DNA of 64,000 bases, from contig NZ_JAUSRN010000006.1 in assembly GCF_030811855.1 (NCBI RefSeq), positions 1 through 64,000 of the forward strand, written 5' to 3'. Every line of letters starts with the position of its first letter. Within the stretch, counting starts at the first letter, position 1. The stretch is from Variovorax paradoxus (GTDB taxonomy: Bacteria > Pseudomonadota > Gammaproteobacteria > Burkholderiales > Burkholderiaceae_C). The position numbers and the translations under genes were made by a program. This document shows positions 1 through 8,923 of the stretch, piece after piece. A model generated the notes under the pieces. The model made no database searches. It had not been told where the DNA came from and saw only the letters and a program-made list of their open reading frames with translations.

Positions 1-129
1 CCGTCGATGGGGTGCCTTGCGCAGCGAAATAAAGGAGGAGGCCGCAGGCCGGGGGACATTCGCGGAGAAAGGTACCCCGTCGGCGGGAGCGCACCCTGAA
101 CAGCAGTGCACTGAACGAGCGACACGCCG
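1..129 (+). other. Stub upstream of the exporter operon; possible 3' end of an unseen gene
   Basis: Three forward frames are readable. One closes at a TAA at 30-32, one at a TGA at 97-99, and one runs into the next gene. None has a motif I recognise, so it cannot be decided which, if any, is the tail of the preceding gene. The operon around it almost certainly began before the window. No terminator-like hairpin is visible. Confidence 0.3.
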
Positions 130-1038
130 ATGCTCGAACTGAAGAACCTGAGCTACCGCTATTCGCACGCCGAGCGGGCGGCGCTCGACGACGTTTCGCT
201 CGCGGTACCCAGGGGCTGTGTGATGGGTCTGCTAGGCCCCAACGGCGCGGGCAAGACCACGCTGATCTCCCACCTCTCGGGCGCGCTGGCCGTGCAATCG
301 GGCGAAATCCTCATCGACGGCCAACCGCTCGAACACGTGCGCGCCAAAGCGCCCACACGCATTGCGGTCGCGCCGCAGGACCAGGCCTTCTATCCGATGC
401 TCACGGTCGCCGAAAACCTTGCGTGCTTCGCTGCCGCGGGGGGACTTGCCGGTGCACGCAAGAAGGCGCGCATTGACGCCTGTACACGCTTTTCGCAGCT
501 CGAACAGTTCGCGGGCGTGCGCGCCGAGCGCCTCTCGGGCGGGCTGAAACGCCGGCTCAATCTCGCCATTGCCCTTTTGCCCGAACCCGAGCTGATGCTG
601 TTCGACGAGCCTACGGTGGGCGTCGATCCGCAATCGCGCGCCTTCATTCTGGACGCCATCAAGAGTCTGGCGGAGCAGGGCGCGGCCGTGATCTACGCCT
701 CGCACTACATGGAAGAAATCGAGGCCATCGCCGACCGCGTTGCCATCCTCGACCATGGCCGCGTGTTGCGCGAAGGCTCGCTCGACCAGCTGCTGTCGAA
801 GAGTGCCATGCTGCTCACGCTGGCGGCCGACGGGCTCGACGCAGACAAGCTCTCGCGCTTCGGTACCGTGGAGCCGGGTGGCGTGCATTGGCGCGTTCAC
901 CTCCACGAAGGCACTGGGCCCGGCCTCGTGCTGCAGGCCCTGGAATCCGAAGGCATTGACGTGCGCCATGCCGAGTTCGGCCGCCACGACCTCGAGCAGC
1001 TGTTCATGGCGCTCACCCATCGCTCCTTGCGCGACTGA
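130..1038 (+). CDS. ABC transporter ATP-binding protein (export type)
   Basis: This is a 302-residue nucleotide-binding subunit that would power an ABC-2 type exporter in the cytoplasmic membrane. Walker A (GPNGAGKT) lies at residues 36-43, the signature LSGG at 135-138 and Walker B (LMLFDE) at 155-160. A switch His follows in YASHYMEE, and the ~80-residue C-terminal tail is typical of drug, polyketide or lipid exporters. The permease starts 5 bases after its stop, so the two are one transporter. Downstream acyl carrier protein and ketosynthase genes in the same operon suggest that the cargo is a fatty-acyl or polyketide-like product. The substrate is inferred from context only. Confidence 0.93.
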   Translation: MLELKNLSYRYSHAERAALDDVSLAVPRGCVMGLLGPNGAGKTTLISHLSGALAVQSGEILIDGQPLEHVRAKAPTRIAVAPQDQAFYPMLTVAENLACFAAAGGLAGARKKARIDACTRFSQLEQFAGVRAERLSGGLKRRLNLAIALLPEPELMLFDEPTVGVDPQSRAFILDAIKSLAEQGAAVIYASHYMEEIEAIADRVAILDHGRVLREGSLDQLLSKSAMLLTLAADGLDADKLSRFGTVEPGGVHWRVHLHEGTGPGLVLQALESEGIDVRHAEFGRHDLEQLFMALTHRSLRD

Positions 1039-1043
1039 ACACC

Positions 1044-2201
1044 ATGCTGCTTGCGCTCATCAAGAAAGAACTGCTCGCACTCGCACGCGACATGCACGGG
1101 CTCGCGGCGCTGTTTCTCATGCCGATGATTTTCATCGTGCTGATGTCGCTCACGCTGAAGGACATCTATCGCCCGCCGCTGGCCGAACTGAGCTATGCCG
1201 TCGACATGCGCGACACCGAGACCCCGGCGCAATGGCTGCAGCAGATCTGGCAGCGCGGCCACGGGGCACCCCAGGCGCTCGATGCCGACTGGCAGGCACA
1301 GCTGCGCAGCGGCGCGCTCAAGTACGTGATCGTGCTGGAGCCCGGCTTGTCGGCGGAACTCGAATCGGCCGCGCTCTCGACCAAGGCCCATATCCGGCTG
1401 CTGGCGGAGCCTGGCATCGATGCCAACCTGTTCAACGCCTTGCGCGCCGAGCTGGTCGGTGCTTCCGGCGAACTGAAGGCGCGCCTCGCGTTGGCGGTGC
1501 CGGGCACGTCCGGCCCGCCGCCCGGTGCCTCTATCCAGGCGCTGGTGAATGCCGAGCGTTATTCCACGGCCGGGCCGCGGCCCACCTCGGTGCAGCAGAA
1601 CGTACCGGCATGGCTGGTGTTCGGCATGTTCTTCGTCGTGGCCTCGCTCTCGAGCCTGTTCGTCCAGGAGCGCAGTTCGGGCGCGCTGGGCCGGCTGCGC
1701 AGCCTGGGCGTTTCGCGCTTCATGCTGCTGATGTCCAAGGCGCTGCCTTACCTCGGCGTCAACGCGCTGCAGGCCGTGCTGATGCTGGCCGCCGGCATCT
1801 GGCTGATGCCGCTCATCGGTGGCGACGCGCTCTCGCTTTCGGGCATCCATTGGGGCGCGCTGGTGCTGGCGCTGGCCGCGGTGAGCCTGGCCGCAGTGAG
1901 CCTGTCGCTGGCCCTCGCTTGCCTGGTGCGCAGCCATGCGCAGGCGGCGACTGTCGGGCCGATGGTCAACGTGCTGATGGCGGCCGCGGGCGGCATCATG
2001 GTGCCGAAGTTTGTCATGCCGGGCTTCATGCAGCGGCTGGTAGAAGTTTCTCCAATGAACTGGGGGTTGGAAGCGCTGCTCACCGTGCTGTTGCGCGGCG
2101 GCGGCGTGGCCGACACCTTGCCGCAGGTCGGCCGGCTCGTGGTGTTCGCGGCCGCCATGTTCCTGCTTGCCGTCTTTCTGTTTCGCAGGCCCGCATCGTG
2201 A
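1044..2201 (+). CDS. ABC-2 type transporter permease
   Basis: This 385-residue protein has one N-terminal membrane segment (about residues 20-38), then a large extracytoplasmic loop of about 170 residues, then five hydrophobic segments (about 190-380). That is the standard ABC-2 permease plan. The motif PAWLVFGMFFVV opens the membrane domain. It partners the ATPase immediately upstream. Its stop TGA overlaps the GTG start of the acyl carrier protein (GTGA), so translation of exporter and carrier is coupled. This is unusual enough to argue that the exporter serves the biosynthetic pathway. The exported molecule cannot be named from sequence. Confidence 0.9.
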   Translation: MLLALIKKELLALARDMHGLAALFLMPMIFIVLMSLTLKDIYRPPLAELSYAVDMRDTETPAQWLQQIWQRGHGAPQALDADWQAQLRSGALKYVIVLEPGLSAELESAALSTKAHIRLLAEPGIDANLFNALRAELVGASGELKARLALAVPGTSGPPPGASIQALVNAERYSTAGPRPTSVQQNVPAWLVFGMFFVVASLSSLFVQERSSGALGRLRSLGVSRFMLLMSKALPYLGVNALQAVLMLAAGIWLMPLIGGDALSLSGIHWGALVLALAAVSLAAVSLSLALACLVRSHAQAATVGPMVNVLMAAAGGIMVPKFVMPGFMQRLVEVSPMNWGLEALLTVLLRGGGVADTLPQVGRLVVFAAAMFLLAVFLFRRPAS

Positions 2202-2473
2202 CCGACTCCGTATCCGCTGAATTCATTGCCAGCCTGAAAGCCATGGTGCTCGAGGCTGTCGAAAAGGAGGCGCCTCCCGGTGGCCTTGGTGACGACGAGC
2301 CTCTCTTCGGCCCCGAGGCCCGGCTCGACCTCGACTCGCTCGATGCGCTGCAGGTGTCGATGACGATCCAGCAGCGCTTTGGCCTGCGCATGCCTGACAG
2401 CAAGGAAACACGCCGCGCGCTCACGTCGATTGCGCACCTTGCCGACTACCTGGTGCAAGCGGGTAAGGCATGA
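2198..2473 (+). CDS. Acyl carrier protein
   Basis: This is a 91-residue four-helix carrier protein. The phosphopantetheine-attachment Ser lies in LDLDSLDALQ, the expected DSL context at the start of helix 2. It carries the growing acyl chain in fatty-acid or polyketide synthesis. The GTG start at 2198 is chosen because it overlaps the permease stop and gives a normal ACP length. The reading frame stays open for 1.4 kb upstream, but that part is antisense-like and shows no domain. The ketosynthase gene follows after 19 bases. It is a dedicated pathway ACP rather than housekeeping AcpP, because the fab neighbours are absent. Confidence 0.85.
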   Translation: MTDSVSAEFIASLKAMVLEAVEKEAPPGGLGDDEPLFGPEARLDLDSLDALQVSMTIQQRFGLRMPDSKETRRALTSIAHLADYLVQAGKA

Positions 2474-2492
2474 GCCGCCGCCCGGTCATTCA

Positions 2493-3572
2493 ATGAGCAT
2501 CGAGGGCGTGTATGTTGCCGGCATGGGCCTAGCCTGTGCGCTGGGCGACGATCTCGCGTCCTCCGTGGCAGCACTTGCGCGGGGCGGCGTGCCGCCGACG
2601 CCCGTCGCTGTCTCGCAAGGCGTTCAGTGGCCCGTGTTCATGCTGCCGCCGCAAGACGGCAGCTGGACCGAGCGCCTGGAGCGCACCGTGCGCAGCGTTG
2701 CGGCAGAGGCGGGTGAGGGTGTAGGCGGACGCGCCGGCCCGCTCTTCGTCGCGTCGTCCTCGCTGGACATCGGCGACATGGAGCACGAAGTGCAAGACCT
2801 CCGCCTGGGCGGCGATCTGCAGGACTTTGCCGGCCTCGTGGCCCGCGCGCTCGACTGGCAGGGGCCGGTTTTCACCATTTCCACCGCCTGCACCTCGGCG
2901 CTCAATGCGATGCTGGCAGCCTGCGATTTCATTCGCAGCGGCGAAGCCGACGAGGCGCTGGTCATCGGGGCCGAACTTGGTAACCGCTTCACCGTGGCCG
3001 GCTTCGGCGCCATGCAACTGCTGTCCCCCGATGGGGCGCGGCCTTTTGGCGCCGGCCGCAACGGACTGGTGCTCGGCGAAGCGGTGGCTGCGTTGCGCCT
3101 GGGCTCGCGCGCGGCGCGATGGCGCATTGCGGGCGGATCCAACGTGGTCGACGGGCGCAACCCCTCGGGTACCGAAGCCAGCGCGGTGATCGCCATGTGC
3201 CATGAGGCGCTGGCGCAGAGCGGGCTCGACCCGCGGGACATCGACCTGATCAAGGTGCAGGCCGCGGGCAGTCCGGTCAACGATGCGATCGAGGCGCAGG
3301 CGCTGAAGCAGGTCTTCGGTACTCTGCCGCCGCTGGTGTCGTTCAAGTCGCTGCTGGGTCATACGCTGGGTGCGTCGGGTGCGGCCGAGCTCGCAATGCT
3401 CCTTGCCTGCATCGAAGCCAGCGTGTGGCCGTCGGCCGGCTATGCGATCGACGGCGAACTCGGCATCGCATTGAGTTCGCAGGCGCCCGCCAAGCTGCGC
3501 AACGTCCTGCTCAACGTGGTCGGATTCGGTGGTGGGCACGCCTCGCTGGTGCTGGAGGACTGCACCGCATGA
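2493..3572 (+). CDS. Beta-ketoacyl-ACP synthase-like protein with an incomplete active site
   Basis: This 359-residue thiolase-fold protein resembles FabF/KAS II. The nucleophile Cys is present (STACTSALN, Cys133), and so is the second catalytic His (LLGHTLGASG, His290) with the nearby Lys. The first catalytic His, normally in NAHGT, is not visible: the aligned stretch reads QAAGSPVND with Ala258 at that place. Decarboxylation may therefore be impaired, or the protein may work as the partner or chain-length subunit of another ketosynthase. The ATG at 2493 fits the KAS N-terminus (GVYVAGMGLACALG). It lies between the ACP and a ketosynthase N-domain protein with a 4-base overlap. Gene order suggests an aryl-polyene or flexirubin-like cluster, which is an inference. 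Confidence 0.85.
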   Translation: MSIEGVYVAGMGLACALGDDLASSVAALARGGVPPTPVAVSQGVQWPVFMLPPQDGSWTERLERTVRSVAAEAGEGVGGRAGPLFVASSSLDIGDMEHEVQDLRLGGDLQDFAGLVARALDWQGPVFTISTACTSALNAMLAACDFIRSGEADEALVIGAELGNRFTVAGFGAMQLLSPDGARPFGAGRNGLVLGEAVAALRLGSRAARWRIAGGSNVVDGRNPSGTEASAVIAMCHEALAQSGLDPRDIDLIKVQAAGSPVNDAIEAQALKQVFGTLPPLVSFKSLLGHTLGASGAAELAMLLACIEASVWPSAGYAIDGELGIALSSQAPAKLRNVLLNVVGFGGGHASLVLEDCTA

Positions 3573-4057
3573 GCGAGTGGCGCACCGTCGCGCACTTCAG
3601 CGCCGATCCGCTGCCCGCGGATTGGCGCGACCGGCTGGCGCACCGCCTCGGCCGCCGGCCGCGTCGCGTCGGCCTCTGGACCGAACTCGCGATGTACGGC
3701 GCGCGCTGCTGCCTCGATGCGGCGGGCGAGCATGCATTGCCCGCGGGCGCCCGACTGCGCGTGTCGAGCATGCGCGGTGCCTGGGGCGCGACGCATGCGG
3801 GCTTGGCGCAGCTCGATGCGGGCGCGCTGATGCCGTTCACCTTCATGCAAGGCCAGCCCGCGTTGATGTTGGCTGAGGTCTGCCGCTGCCTCGAATGGCA
3901 GGGCGACGCCAGCTTTGCGTTGTGCCGCGATCCGCAGCAGCTGCTGCGGCTTTCGCGCCTGGGCGTGGGCAGCGCCGGCCTGCTGCTCGGCGTGGTGGAG
4001 GAAGAGCGCAATGGCGAAAAGCCGCGCTCCGAATGGTGGCGGCTGGTGCCCGCCTGA
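3569..4057 (+). CDS. Short beta-ketoacyl synthase-like protein (Ketoacyl-synt_2 type)
   Basis: This 162-residue protein resembles the stand-alone ketosynthase N-terminal-domain family (PF13723) found in aryl-polyene and related pigment clusters. The landmarks are a Trp-rich N-terminus (WRDRLAHRLGRR), the segment LRVSSMRGAW and PFTFMQGQPALMLAE, which is the family's version of the active-site neighbourhood without a catalytic Cys. Its role is unknown, possibly as a chain-length or heterodimer factor. The start ATG overlaps the upstream stop (ATGA). It is the last gene of the plus-strand operon and meets the minus-strand HD gene 31 bases later. Confidence 0.7.
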   Translation: MSEWRTVAHFSADPLPADWRDRLAHRLGRRPRRVGLWTELAMYGARCCLDAAGEHALPAGARLRVSSMRGAWGATHAGLAQLDAGALMPFTFMQGQPALMLAEVCRCLEWQGDASFALCRDPQQLLRLSRLGVGSAGLLLGVVEEERNGEKPRSEWWRLVPA

Positions 4058-4088
4058 AGCACTGCGCGCCGGCCCATCGCCGGCGCAA

Positions 4089-4715
4089 TCAGGCCATCGC
4101 TGCGATAGACCGGGCCAGGTTGATGCGGGCGCGAGCCTCGAGCAGCGCATGTATCCGGGGCGTGGTGTAGATCGCGTCGCGCGCCAGGAAGCGCTGCAGG
4201 ATGGCGCGGCGGCGTGGCAAGCGCACGGCGTCGGGCACGAAGGCGTACTCGGCGTGCACCTGCTGTTCGTATTCGTCGAAGCGCTCCTGCTCGGCGCCGA
4301 GGATCGACAGGTCGATGTCGACCAACAGTTCGGCGTCCCGGCCTTCTGGCACCGCATCGTGCCGAGTGGCCATCACGAGGGCGTGCACGCGCTCGGCGGC
4401 GTCGGGTTGGACGCCGGCCGCGAGCATCGCGGTGCGTGCCCATTCGGAACTGCGTGCCTCGTTGTCGTGCGCATGCACGTCGTAGATCGCGTCGTGGAAC
4501 CAGAGTGCAATCGCCACTTCGCCTGGATGCTCGGCCAGCGCTTGCTCGCGCTCGAACCAGGCCAGGCATTCGCCCAGGTGCTGCAGCGTGTGATAGTGGC
4601 GCTGCGGCTCGCTGTAGCGGCGCTGGAGCTCGATGCAAAGGGCCTCGTCGGCGGGCGCCACACCCAGCGCGCGCCACGCGGCGTTCCAGTTGGCAAGCAA
4701 TGCCTCAGGTGTCAT
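4089..4715 (-). CDS. HD-superfamily metal-dependent hydrolase
   Basis: This 208-residue predicted phosphohydrolase resembles the COG4339 group. Metal-binding residues are seen in HYHTLQH (about residue 43), in the HD pair of ALWFHDAIYD (about 75) and in DIDLSILG (about 135). The substrate is unknown for the family. It is transcribed divergently to nothing: its 3' end converges with the ketosynthase operon and its 5' end lies 3 bases after the mltB stop, so it is probably co-transcribed with mltB. The ATG at 4715 is the only sensible start. Confidence 0.8.
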   Translation of the reverse strand: MTPEALLANWNAAWRALGVAPADEALCIELQRRYSEPQRHYHTLQHLGECLAWFEREQALAEHPGEVAIALWFHDAIYDVHAHDNEARSSEWARTAMLAAGVQPDAAERVHALVMATRHDAVPEGRDAELLVDIDLSILGAEQERFDEYEQQVHAEYAFVPDAVRLPRRRAILQRFLARDAIYTTPRIHALLEARARINLARSIAAMA

Positions 4716-4718
4716 GGG

Positions 4719-5810
4719 CTACTGCTCCATCGCGGCCTTGACCTCCTGGCCAAGGTCGAGCACCGACATCGCGTAGTAGCTGCTCCAGTTGTAGCGCGTG
4801 ATCACGTAGAAGTTGCGCGTGCCGGCCACATAGGTCGGCGGTGCGTCGGCGCCGTTCTGCAGTTCGATGAGCGCGAGCAGGCCTTTGTGCAGCAGGCCTT
4901 CGCCTTCGGGCACCGCGCCGGCGGCCACGAAGCTGTCGGCACTGAAGCTCGGCACGATGTCGGGCGCCAGCAGCACCGCCTTCTTGAGGCGGGCCTCCTC
5001 GAAGTGCACGGGATAGACGGCGGGCATGCCGGGCGTCCAGCCAAAGGCCTTGAAGTAATTGGCCACCGAGCCGATGACATCGGCGGGGTTGTCGACCAGG
5101 TCGATGCGGCTGTCGCCATCGAAATCGACCGCGTACTTGGCGATGCTGCTTGGCATGAACTGCGGCATGCCCATCGCACCTGCGTAGCTGCCGACGGGCC
5201 GCAGGGGGTCGTGGGAGGTGCGGCTCTCGGTGCTGAGAAAACTCTCCAGCTCGCCGCGGAAAAAAGCTTCGCGCTCGGCTGCGCGCGGGTGGGCCTGCGG
5301 AAAGTCGAATGCCAGCGTGGCCAGCGCATCGATCACCCGAAAGTTGCCCATGTTGCGGCCGTAGATGGTCTCGACCCCCACGATGCCCACGATGATTTCC
5401 GGCGGAACGCCGTACACCTCTTCAGCCCGCGCGAGCGTCTCGGCATTGGCGCGCCAGAAGCGCACGCCGGCGGCGATGCGCGTCGCGTCGATGAAGCGGC
5501 TGCGATAGGCCTGCCAGTTTTTTACGGTGCCGACAGGGCCGGGCAGCATCAGGCGCGGCACGTTCGGCAGGAAGCGGGCGCTGCCGATGGTGGCGCGCAC
5601 CCATTCGCGATCGAGGCCGCGTCGTTCGGCCACGTCGTCGGCAAAGCGCATGGCGTCCTCACGGTTGGCGTAGGGAGTGCTGCCGGCCACGGTTTTCACC
5701 GCGCGGCCATTGCCGTTTTTCTGAGCTTGTGCACCCAGGGACCACGCGCAACAAACGGCGAGCAGGACGACGGCAGCGGCGCGCGGCGGCGCAGGTAGAA
5801 AAAATCGCAT
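4719..5810 (-). CDS. mltB: Lytic murein transglycosylase B
   Basis: This 363-residue enzyme cleaves peptidoglycan glycan strands to form 1,6-anhydromuropeptides in the periplasm. An N-terminal signal sequence (about residues 1-30, ending AQAQ) lacks a lipobox Cys after the hydrophobic stretch, so it is probably soluble. The catalytic Glu147 is in VGIVGVETIYGRNMG. Other SLT_2 family landmarks are MGMPQFMPSS and FDGDSRIDL. The ATG at 5810 was chosen because an upstream start would place 16 charged residues before the signal peptide. The HD hydrolase gene follows with a 3-base gap. Confidence 0.9.
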   Translation of the reverse strand: MRFFLPAPPRAAAVVLLAVCCAWSLGAQAQKNGNGRAVKTVAGSTPYANREDAMRFADDVAERRGLDREWVRATIGSARFLPNVPRLMLPGPVGTVKNWQAYRSRFIDATRIAAGVRFWRANAETLARAEEVYGVPPEIIVGIVGVETIYGRNMGNFRVIDALATLAFDFPQAHPRAAEREAFFRGELESFLSTESRTSHDPLRPVGSYAGAMGMPQFMPSSIAKYAVDFDGDSRIDLVDNPADVIGSVANYFKAFGWTPGMPAVYPVHFEEARLKKAVLLAPDIVPSFSADSFVAAGAVPEGEGLLHKGLLALIELQNGADAPPTYVAGTRNFYVITRYNWSSYYAMSVLDLGQEVKAAMEQ

Positions 5811-5864
5811 GGGCGCGATTGTGCCGTCCGGCCGCGAGCCCGCCTTCGCGGGACACATGCGGTT

Positions 5865-7883
5865 TCAGCGCTCGGGGCTCGGCGCGGGCCAGTTCAGCCG
5901 GCGGAACTCGCTGCGCAGGGCTGCCAGCGATGCGGGCGAAGTCTCTGCATAACGCTGGGCTTCGAGCTTCAGCAGCCAGTCGCGCACCGCCTGGGCTGCG
6001 GGGCCGAAGCGTGCTTCGGCCTGGGCCGCCATCTGGCGCGGAGGAGCCGTCTCGGGCACCATCAGGCCGGCTTTGGCAAGCCGCGCGCGCGCCTGGGCCA
6101 GCAGGCGCAGCCATGGATCATGCTGGCTGCGTTCCCACAAGGCCCATCCGGCGCCGGCAAGGCTCGCGCCCACCAGCAGGTAGAGCAGCACGTAGGCCAG
6201 GTCTTCGAGGCTCGGCGACTGGAAGCCGATGCTCTTGAGCAGGTTGAGCTGGCGGCTCTGGGTGTAGTTGAGCACCCACTGGTTCCAGCCGTTGTTCACC
6301 GCTTCCCACGCGGCGCGCACGTTCTGCGCGAGCGTCGGGCTCAATGTGCCGATGGCGCCGGCAAACAGGCCCGGCTGCGGCACGAGCCGCTGGAACTGAC
6401 CGACCCGGCCCGGCGACACCGCGCCGGTCGGATCCACGCGCATCCAGCCGACGCCTTCCTGCCAGACCTCGGCCCAGGCATGCGCGTCGCTCTGGCGCAG
6501 CACCCAGAAGTTGTCGACGCTGTTGAGTTCGCCGCCCTGGTAGCCGGTCACGATGCGCGCCGGAACGCCCAGCCCGCGCATCAGCACCACAAAGGCCGAA
6601 GCGATGTGCTCGCAGAAGCCTTCCTTGCGATCGAACCAGAACTCATCGGCCGTATCGTTGCCGTAGATGCCGGGCTCCAGCGTATAGGTGTAGCCGCCGG
6701 TGCGCAGCCGCTGCAGCGCCGCGCGAACGAAGGCCTGCGCGTCGGCGTTGGCCAGGGCGGGCTGGGCGCGCATTTCGGCGGCCAGCGCGGCGGTGCGCGG
6801 GTTCGTACCGGGCGGCAGTGCAAGGTAAGTGCGCAGTGCGGGCGTCTGCCGTGTCGGGCCGCTCTCGAACTGTGTGTAGCTTTCGGCGCGGTAGCGCATC
6901 AGGTCGGAGATGGGGCGGTTTGCGAGCCATTGCAGGTCCGGCGTGCCCACCACTTCGAAGCCGGGTACCTCGGGCGGACTCTGCGCCGCATCGAGCGTGA
7001 GCAGCCAGGGCTTTTGGCTGGGTTCGAGCGTGACCTCGTAGCGCACTGGCTGGCCGCTGATGCGCAGATTGCCCGCTGCCGGCGCGCCGCGCAGCCAGCT
7101 CGGCAGCGTCGTCCACTCGCGCCCGTCGAACTGAGCGAGCACCGGGCCGCGGAAATAAAGTTGGCTCTGCGGCGGCACGCGGTCGTTATCGAACTTGATG
7201 CGCGCTGCAATGCGGTCGTCCAGCGCCAGTTCGGCGATGGTGCCCACGCGCATGGTGTTCGATAGGCCCGTCCGGCCCGCCATAGCGTCCGCGGGCGTGC
7301 CCCACAGCGGCGCGAAACGCGGGAACAGCAGGAAGAGCGCCAGCATGATCGGCGCGCCGAGCAAAGCCATCCAGCTCGCGGTGCGCGCGGCCAGCAGCAG
7401 CGGCGGCTTGCCCACCGGCATGTGCGCATTGACCAGCGCGGTGAGCAGGCCCAGCAGCGCAAGCAGCATGGTCACCGCGGTCATCAGCGACTGCGAATAG
7501 AAGAAGTTCGTGAGCATCGCGAAGAAGCCCAGGAAGAACAGCACGAAGGCGTCCCTGCGTGCGCGCAGCTCCAGCGTCTTGAGCGCCAGCAGGATCACCA
7601 CCAGCGTGACGCCCGCGTCGCGGCCCAGCAGCGTGCGGTGCGTGGCAAAAGTGGCAGCCAACGTCAACACCAACAGGCCCACGCGCGCCCACTTGCCCGG
7701 CAGCGGACGGGCTTCGATGGCCAGCGTGCCGCGATACACCAGGACCATCGCTGTGATGGCGCTGCACCACCAGGGCAGGTTCTCGGCCTGTGGAAGCACG
7801 ATCAGTGCGATGACGATCAGCAGGAACAGGGTGTCCCTGGCGTCCCTTGGCAACGCCGAGATTTCGCGCATGAACTTGTTCAT
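5865..7883 (-). CDS. TgpA-like membrane protein with DUF3488 and transglutaminase-like domain
   Basis: This is a 672-residue membrane protein. Six or so N-terminal transmembrane segments (residues 18-190) are followed by a periplasmic transglutaminase-core domain. The Cys-His-Asp triad is visible as Cys424 (EGFCEH), His468 (DAHAWAEVW) and Asp484 (RVDPTG). Another membrane helix is near 565-585 and a short cytoplasmic tail follows. Members such as Pseudomonas TgpA are periplasmic transglutaminases. It follows DUF58 and MoxR genes on the same strand, the standard arrangement for this family. The true substrate is unknown. Confidence 0.9.
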   Translation of the reverse strand: MNKFMREISALPRDARDTLFLLIVIALIVLPQAENLPWWCSAITAMVLVYRGTLAIEARPLPGKWARVGLLVLTLAATFATHRTLLGRDAGVTLVVILLALKTLELRARRDAFVLFFLGFFAMLTNFFYSQSLMTAVTMLLALLGLLTALVNAHMPVGKPPLLLAARTASWMALLGAPIMLALFLLFPRFAPLWGTPADAMAGRTGLSNTMRVGTIAELALDDRIAARIKFDNDRVPPQSQLYFRGPVLAQFDGREWTTLPSWLRGAPAAGNLRISGQPVRYEVTLEPSQKPWLLTLDAAQSPPEVPGFEVVGTPDLQWLANRPISDLMRYRAESYTQFESGPTRQTPALRTYLALPPGTNPRTAALAAEMRAQPALANADAQAFVRAALQRLRTGGYTYTLEPGIYGNDTADEFWFDRKEGFCEHIASAFVVLMRGLGVPARIVTGYQGGELNSVDNFWVLRQSDAHAWAEVWQEGVGWMRVDPTGAVSPGRVGQFQRLVPQPGLFAGAIGTLSPTLAQNVRAAWEAVNNGWNQWVLNYTQSRQLNLLKSIGFQSPSLEDLAYVLLYLLVGASLAGAGWALWERSQHDPWLRLLAQARARLAKAGLMVPETAPPRQMAAQAEARFGPAAQAVRDWLLKLEAQRYAETSPASLAALRSEFRRLNWPAPSPER

Positions 7884-7914
7884 GCGCGGTGCTCCAACGT
7901 CAATGGGCAGGCGT

Positions 7915-8886
7915 TCAGCATAGGGCCAGCGCTTCCAGGCAAGCCCGGCGGTGTGCCTCGCCTTGCGACGGCTGCAGCACCCGGCCGGCCACGCGGACGC
8001 CGTAGTCCACGCCCAGCCGGTCAGCCATCAGCACCCAGGCGCAGAGCCTTGAAAGGCGTGCTTCGGTGTCGGCGACGTTGGCCGCCTGCGTATCGAGCCA
8101 CAACTCTTCGCGCTGTGTTTGCTGCGTGTCGCGGCTCACCAGGTCTTCCGACCCGGTGGCTTGCGCGCGGGCCGCCTTTTTCCAGACCACGAGCTTGAGC
8201 GGGTCGCCGCGCCGGTAGGCCCGCAGGCCGTCGTATTCGCCGGCGGCCTGGGCGCGCAGGGCGGCTGCTGTGGCTGCCGGTCCTGACAGGGGCTCCCCCG
8301 GAGGCAGCGGTGGCGGATGTGCTTCGGGCGTCGGATAGACCAGCATCTGCGCGGCCGGGCGCCACACAGTCCAGACGCGGAAGGTTCCGAGCGGAAAACG
8401 GGTTTCAGCGGTGAGCGCAGGCACCGGATGGAGGCCGCGCCGCTCCGGCTGGAACGCGATCTCGACCGTGGCGCTGCCTTGGGCCGGCACATCGGTCCAG
8501 GCCCATTGGCCGCTGCCGCGCACCGCCATGCCGATGCCGTAGCGCACGCTGCGCCGCGTGTTGTGCAGCACCACGCGAAACACTGCGGCGGCGCCCGCAT
8601 AGTGCGGCTCGGGCGGCGTGAGGTGCATGGCCAGGCCGCGCAGCGTGGCGTGGCACACGTGCATGCCCACGGCCACGCTGCCCGCGAGCAGGAAGGTCAG
8701 CAGGTAGCCAAGGTTGAGCTGGTAGTTGATCGACGCGATCAGGAGCACCAGCAGCGTGGCGCCCAGCAGCCAGCCGGCGCGCGTCGGCACGATGTAGACA
8801 TTGCGCTGCGTAAGTTCCAGCGTGTCCGAAGGCGGCCGGCGCGACAGGAACCAGCCGTCGATGCGCGAGCGTAGCGACGCGATCAT
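7915..8886 (-). CDS. DUF58-related membrane protein
   Basis: This protein has about 323 residues. Two adjacent hydrophobic segments near residues 35-80 (AGWLLGATLLVLLIASINYQ and the next helix) precede a domain ending in the DUF58-type segment EYDGLRAYRRGDPLKLVVWKKAAR. In the family this region is linked to a von Willebrand A-like fold. It sits between a MoxR ATPase and a TgpA-like transglutaminase, the usual trio, suggesting a cell-envelope complex. The ATG at 8886 is preferred. A TTG three codons upstream is possible, and neither has a clear ribosome site. It ends 32 bases before the transglutaminase gene. Confidence 0.82.
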   Translation of the reverse strand: MIASLRSRIDGWFLSRRPPSDTLELTQRNVYIVPTRAGWLLGATLLVLLIASINYQLNLGYLLTFLLAGSVAVGMHVCHATLRGLAMHLTPPEPHYAGAAAVFRVVLHNTRRSVRYGIGMAVRGSGQWAWTDVPAQGSATVEIAFQPERRGLHPVPALTAETRFPLGTFRVWTVWRPAAQMLVYPTPEAHPPPLPPGEPLSGPAATAAALRAQAAGEYDGLRAYRRGDPLKLVVWKKAARAQATGSEDLVSRDTQQTQREELWLDTQAANVADTEARLSRLCAWVLMADRLGVDYGVRVAGRVLQPSQGEAHRRACLEALALC

Positions 8887-8923
8887 CGGTGACAAAGGGG
8901 CTGGTTCACGGGCTGGTTCATCG

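Noticed and set aside
740..2473. A 577-codon plus-strand frame ending with the ACP
   Set aside because: Only its last 91 codons are protein-like (the ACP). The upstream part lies within the ABC genes in another frame.
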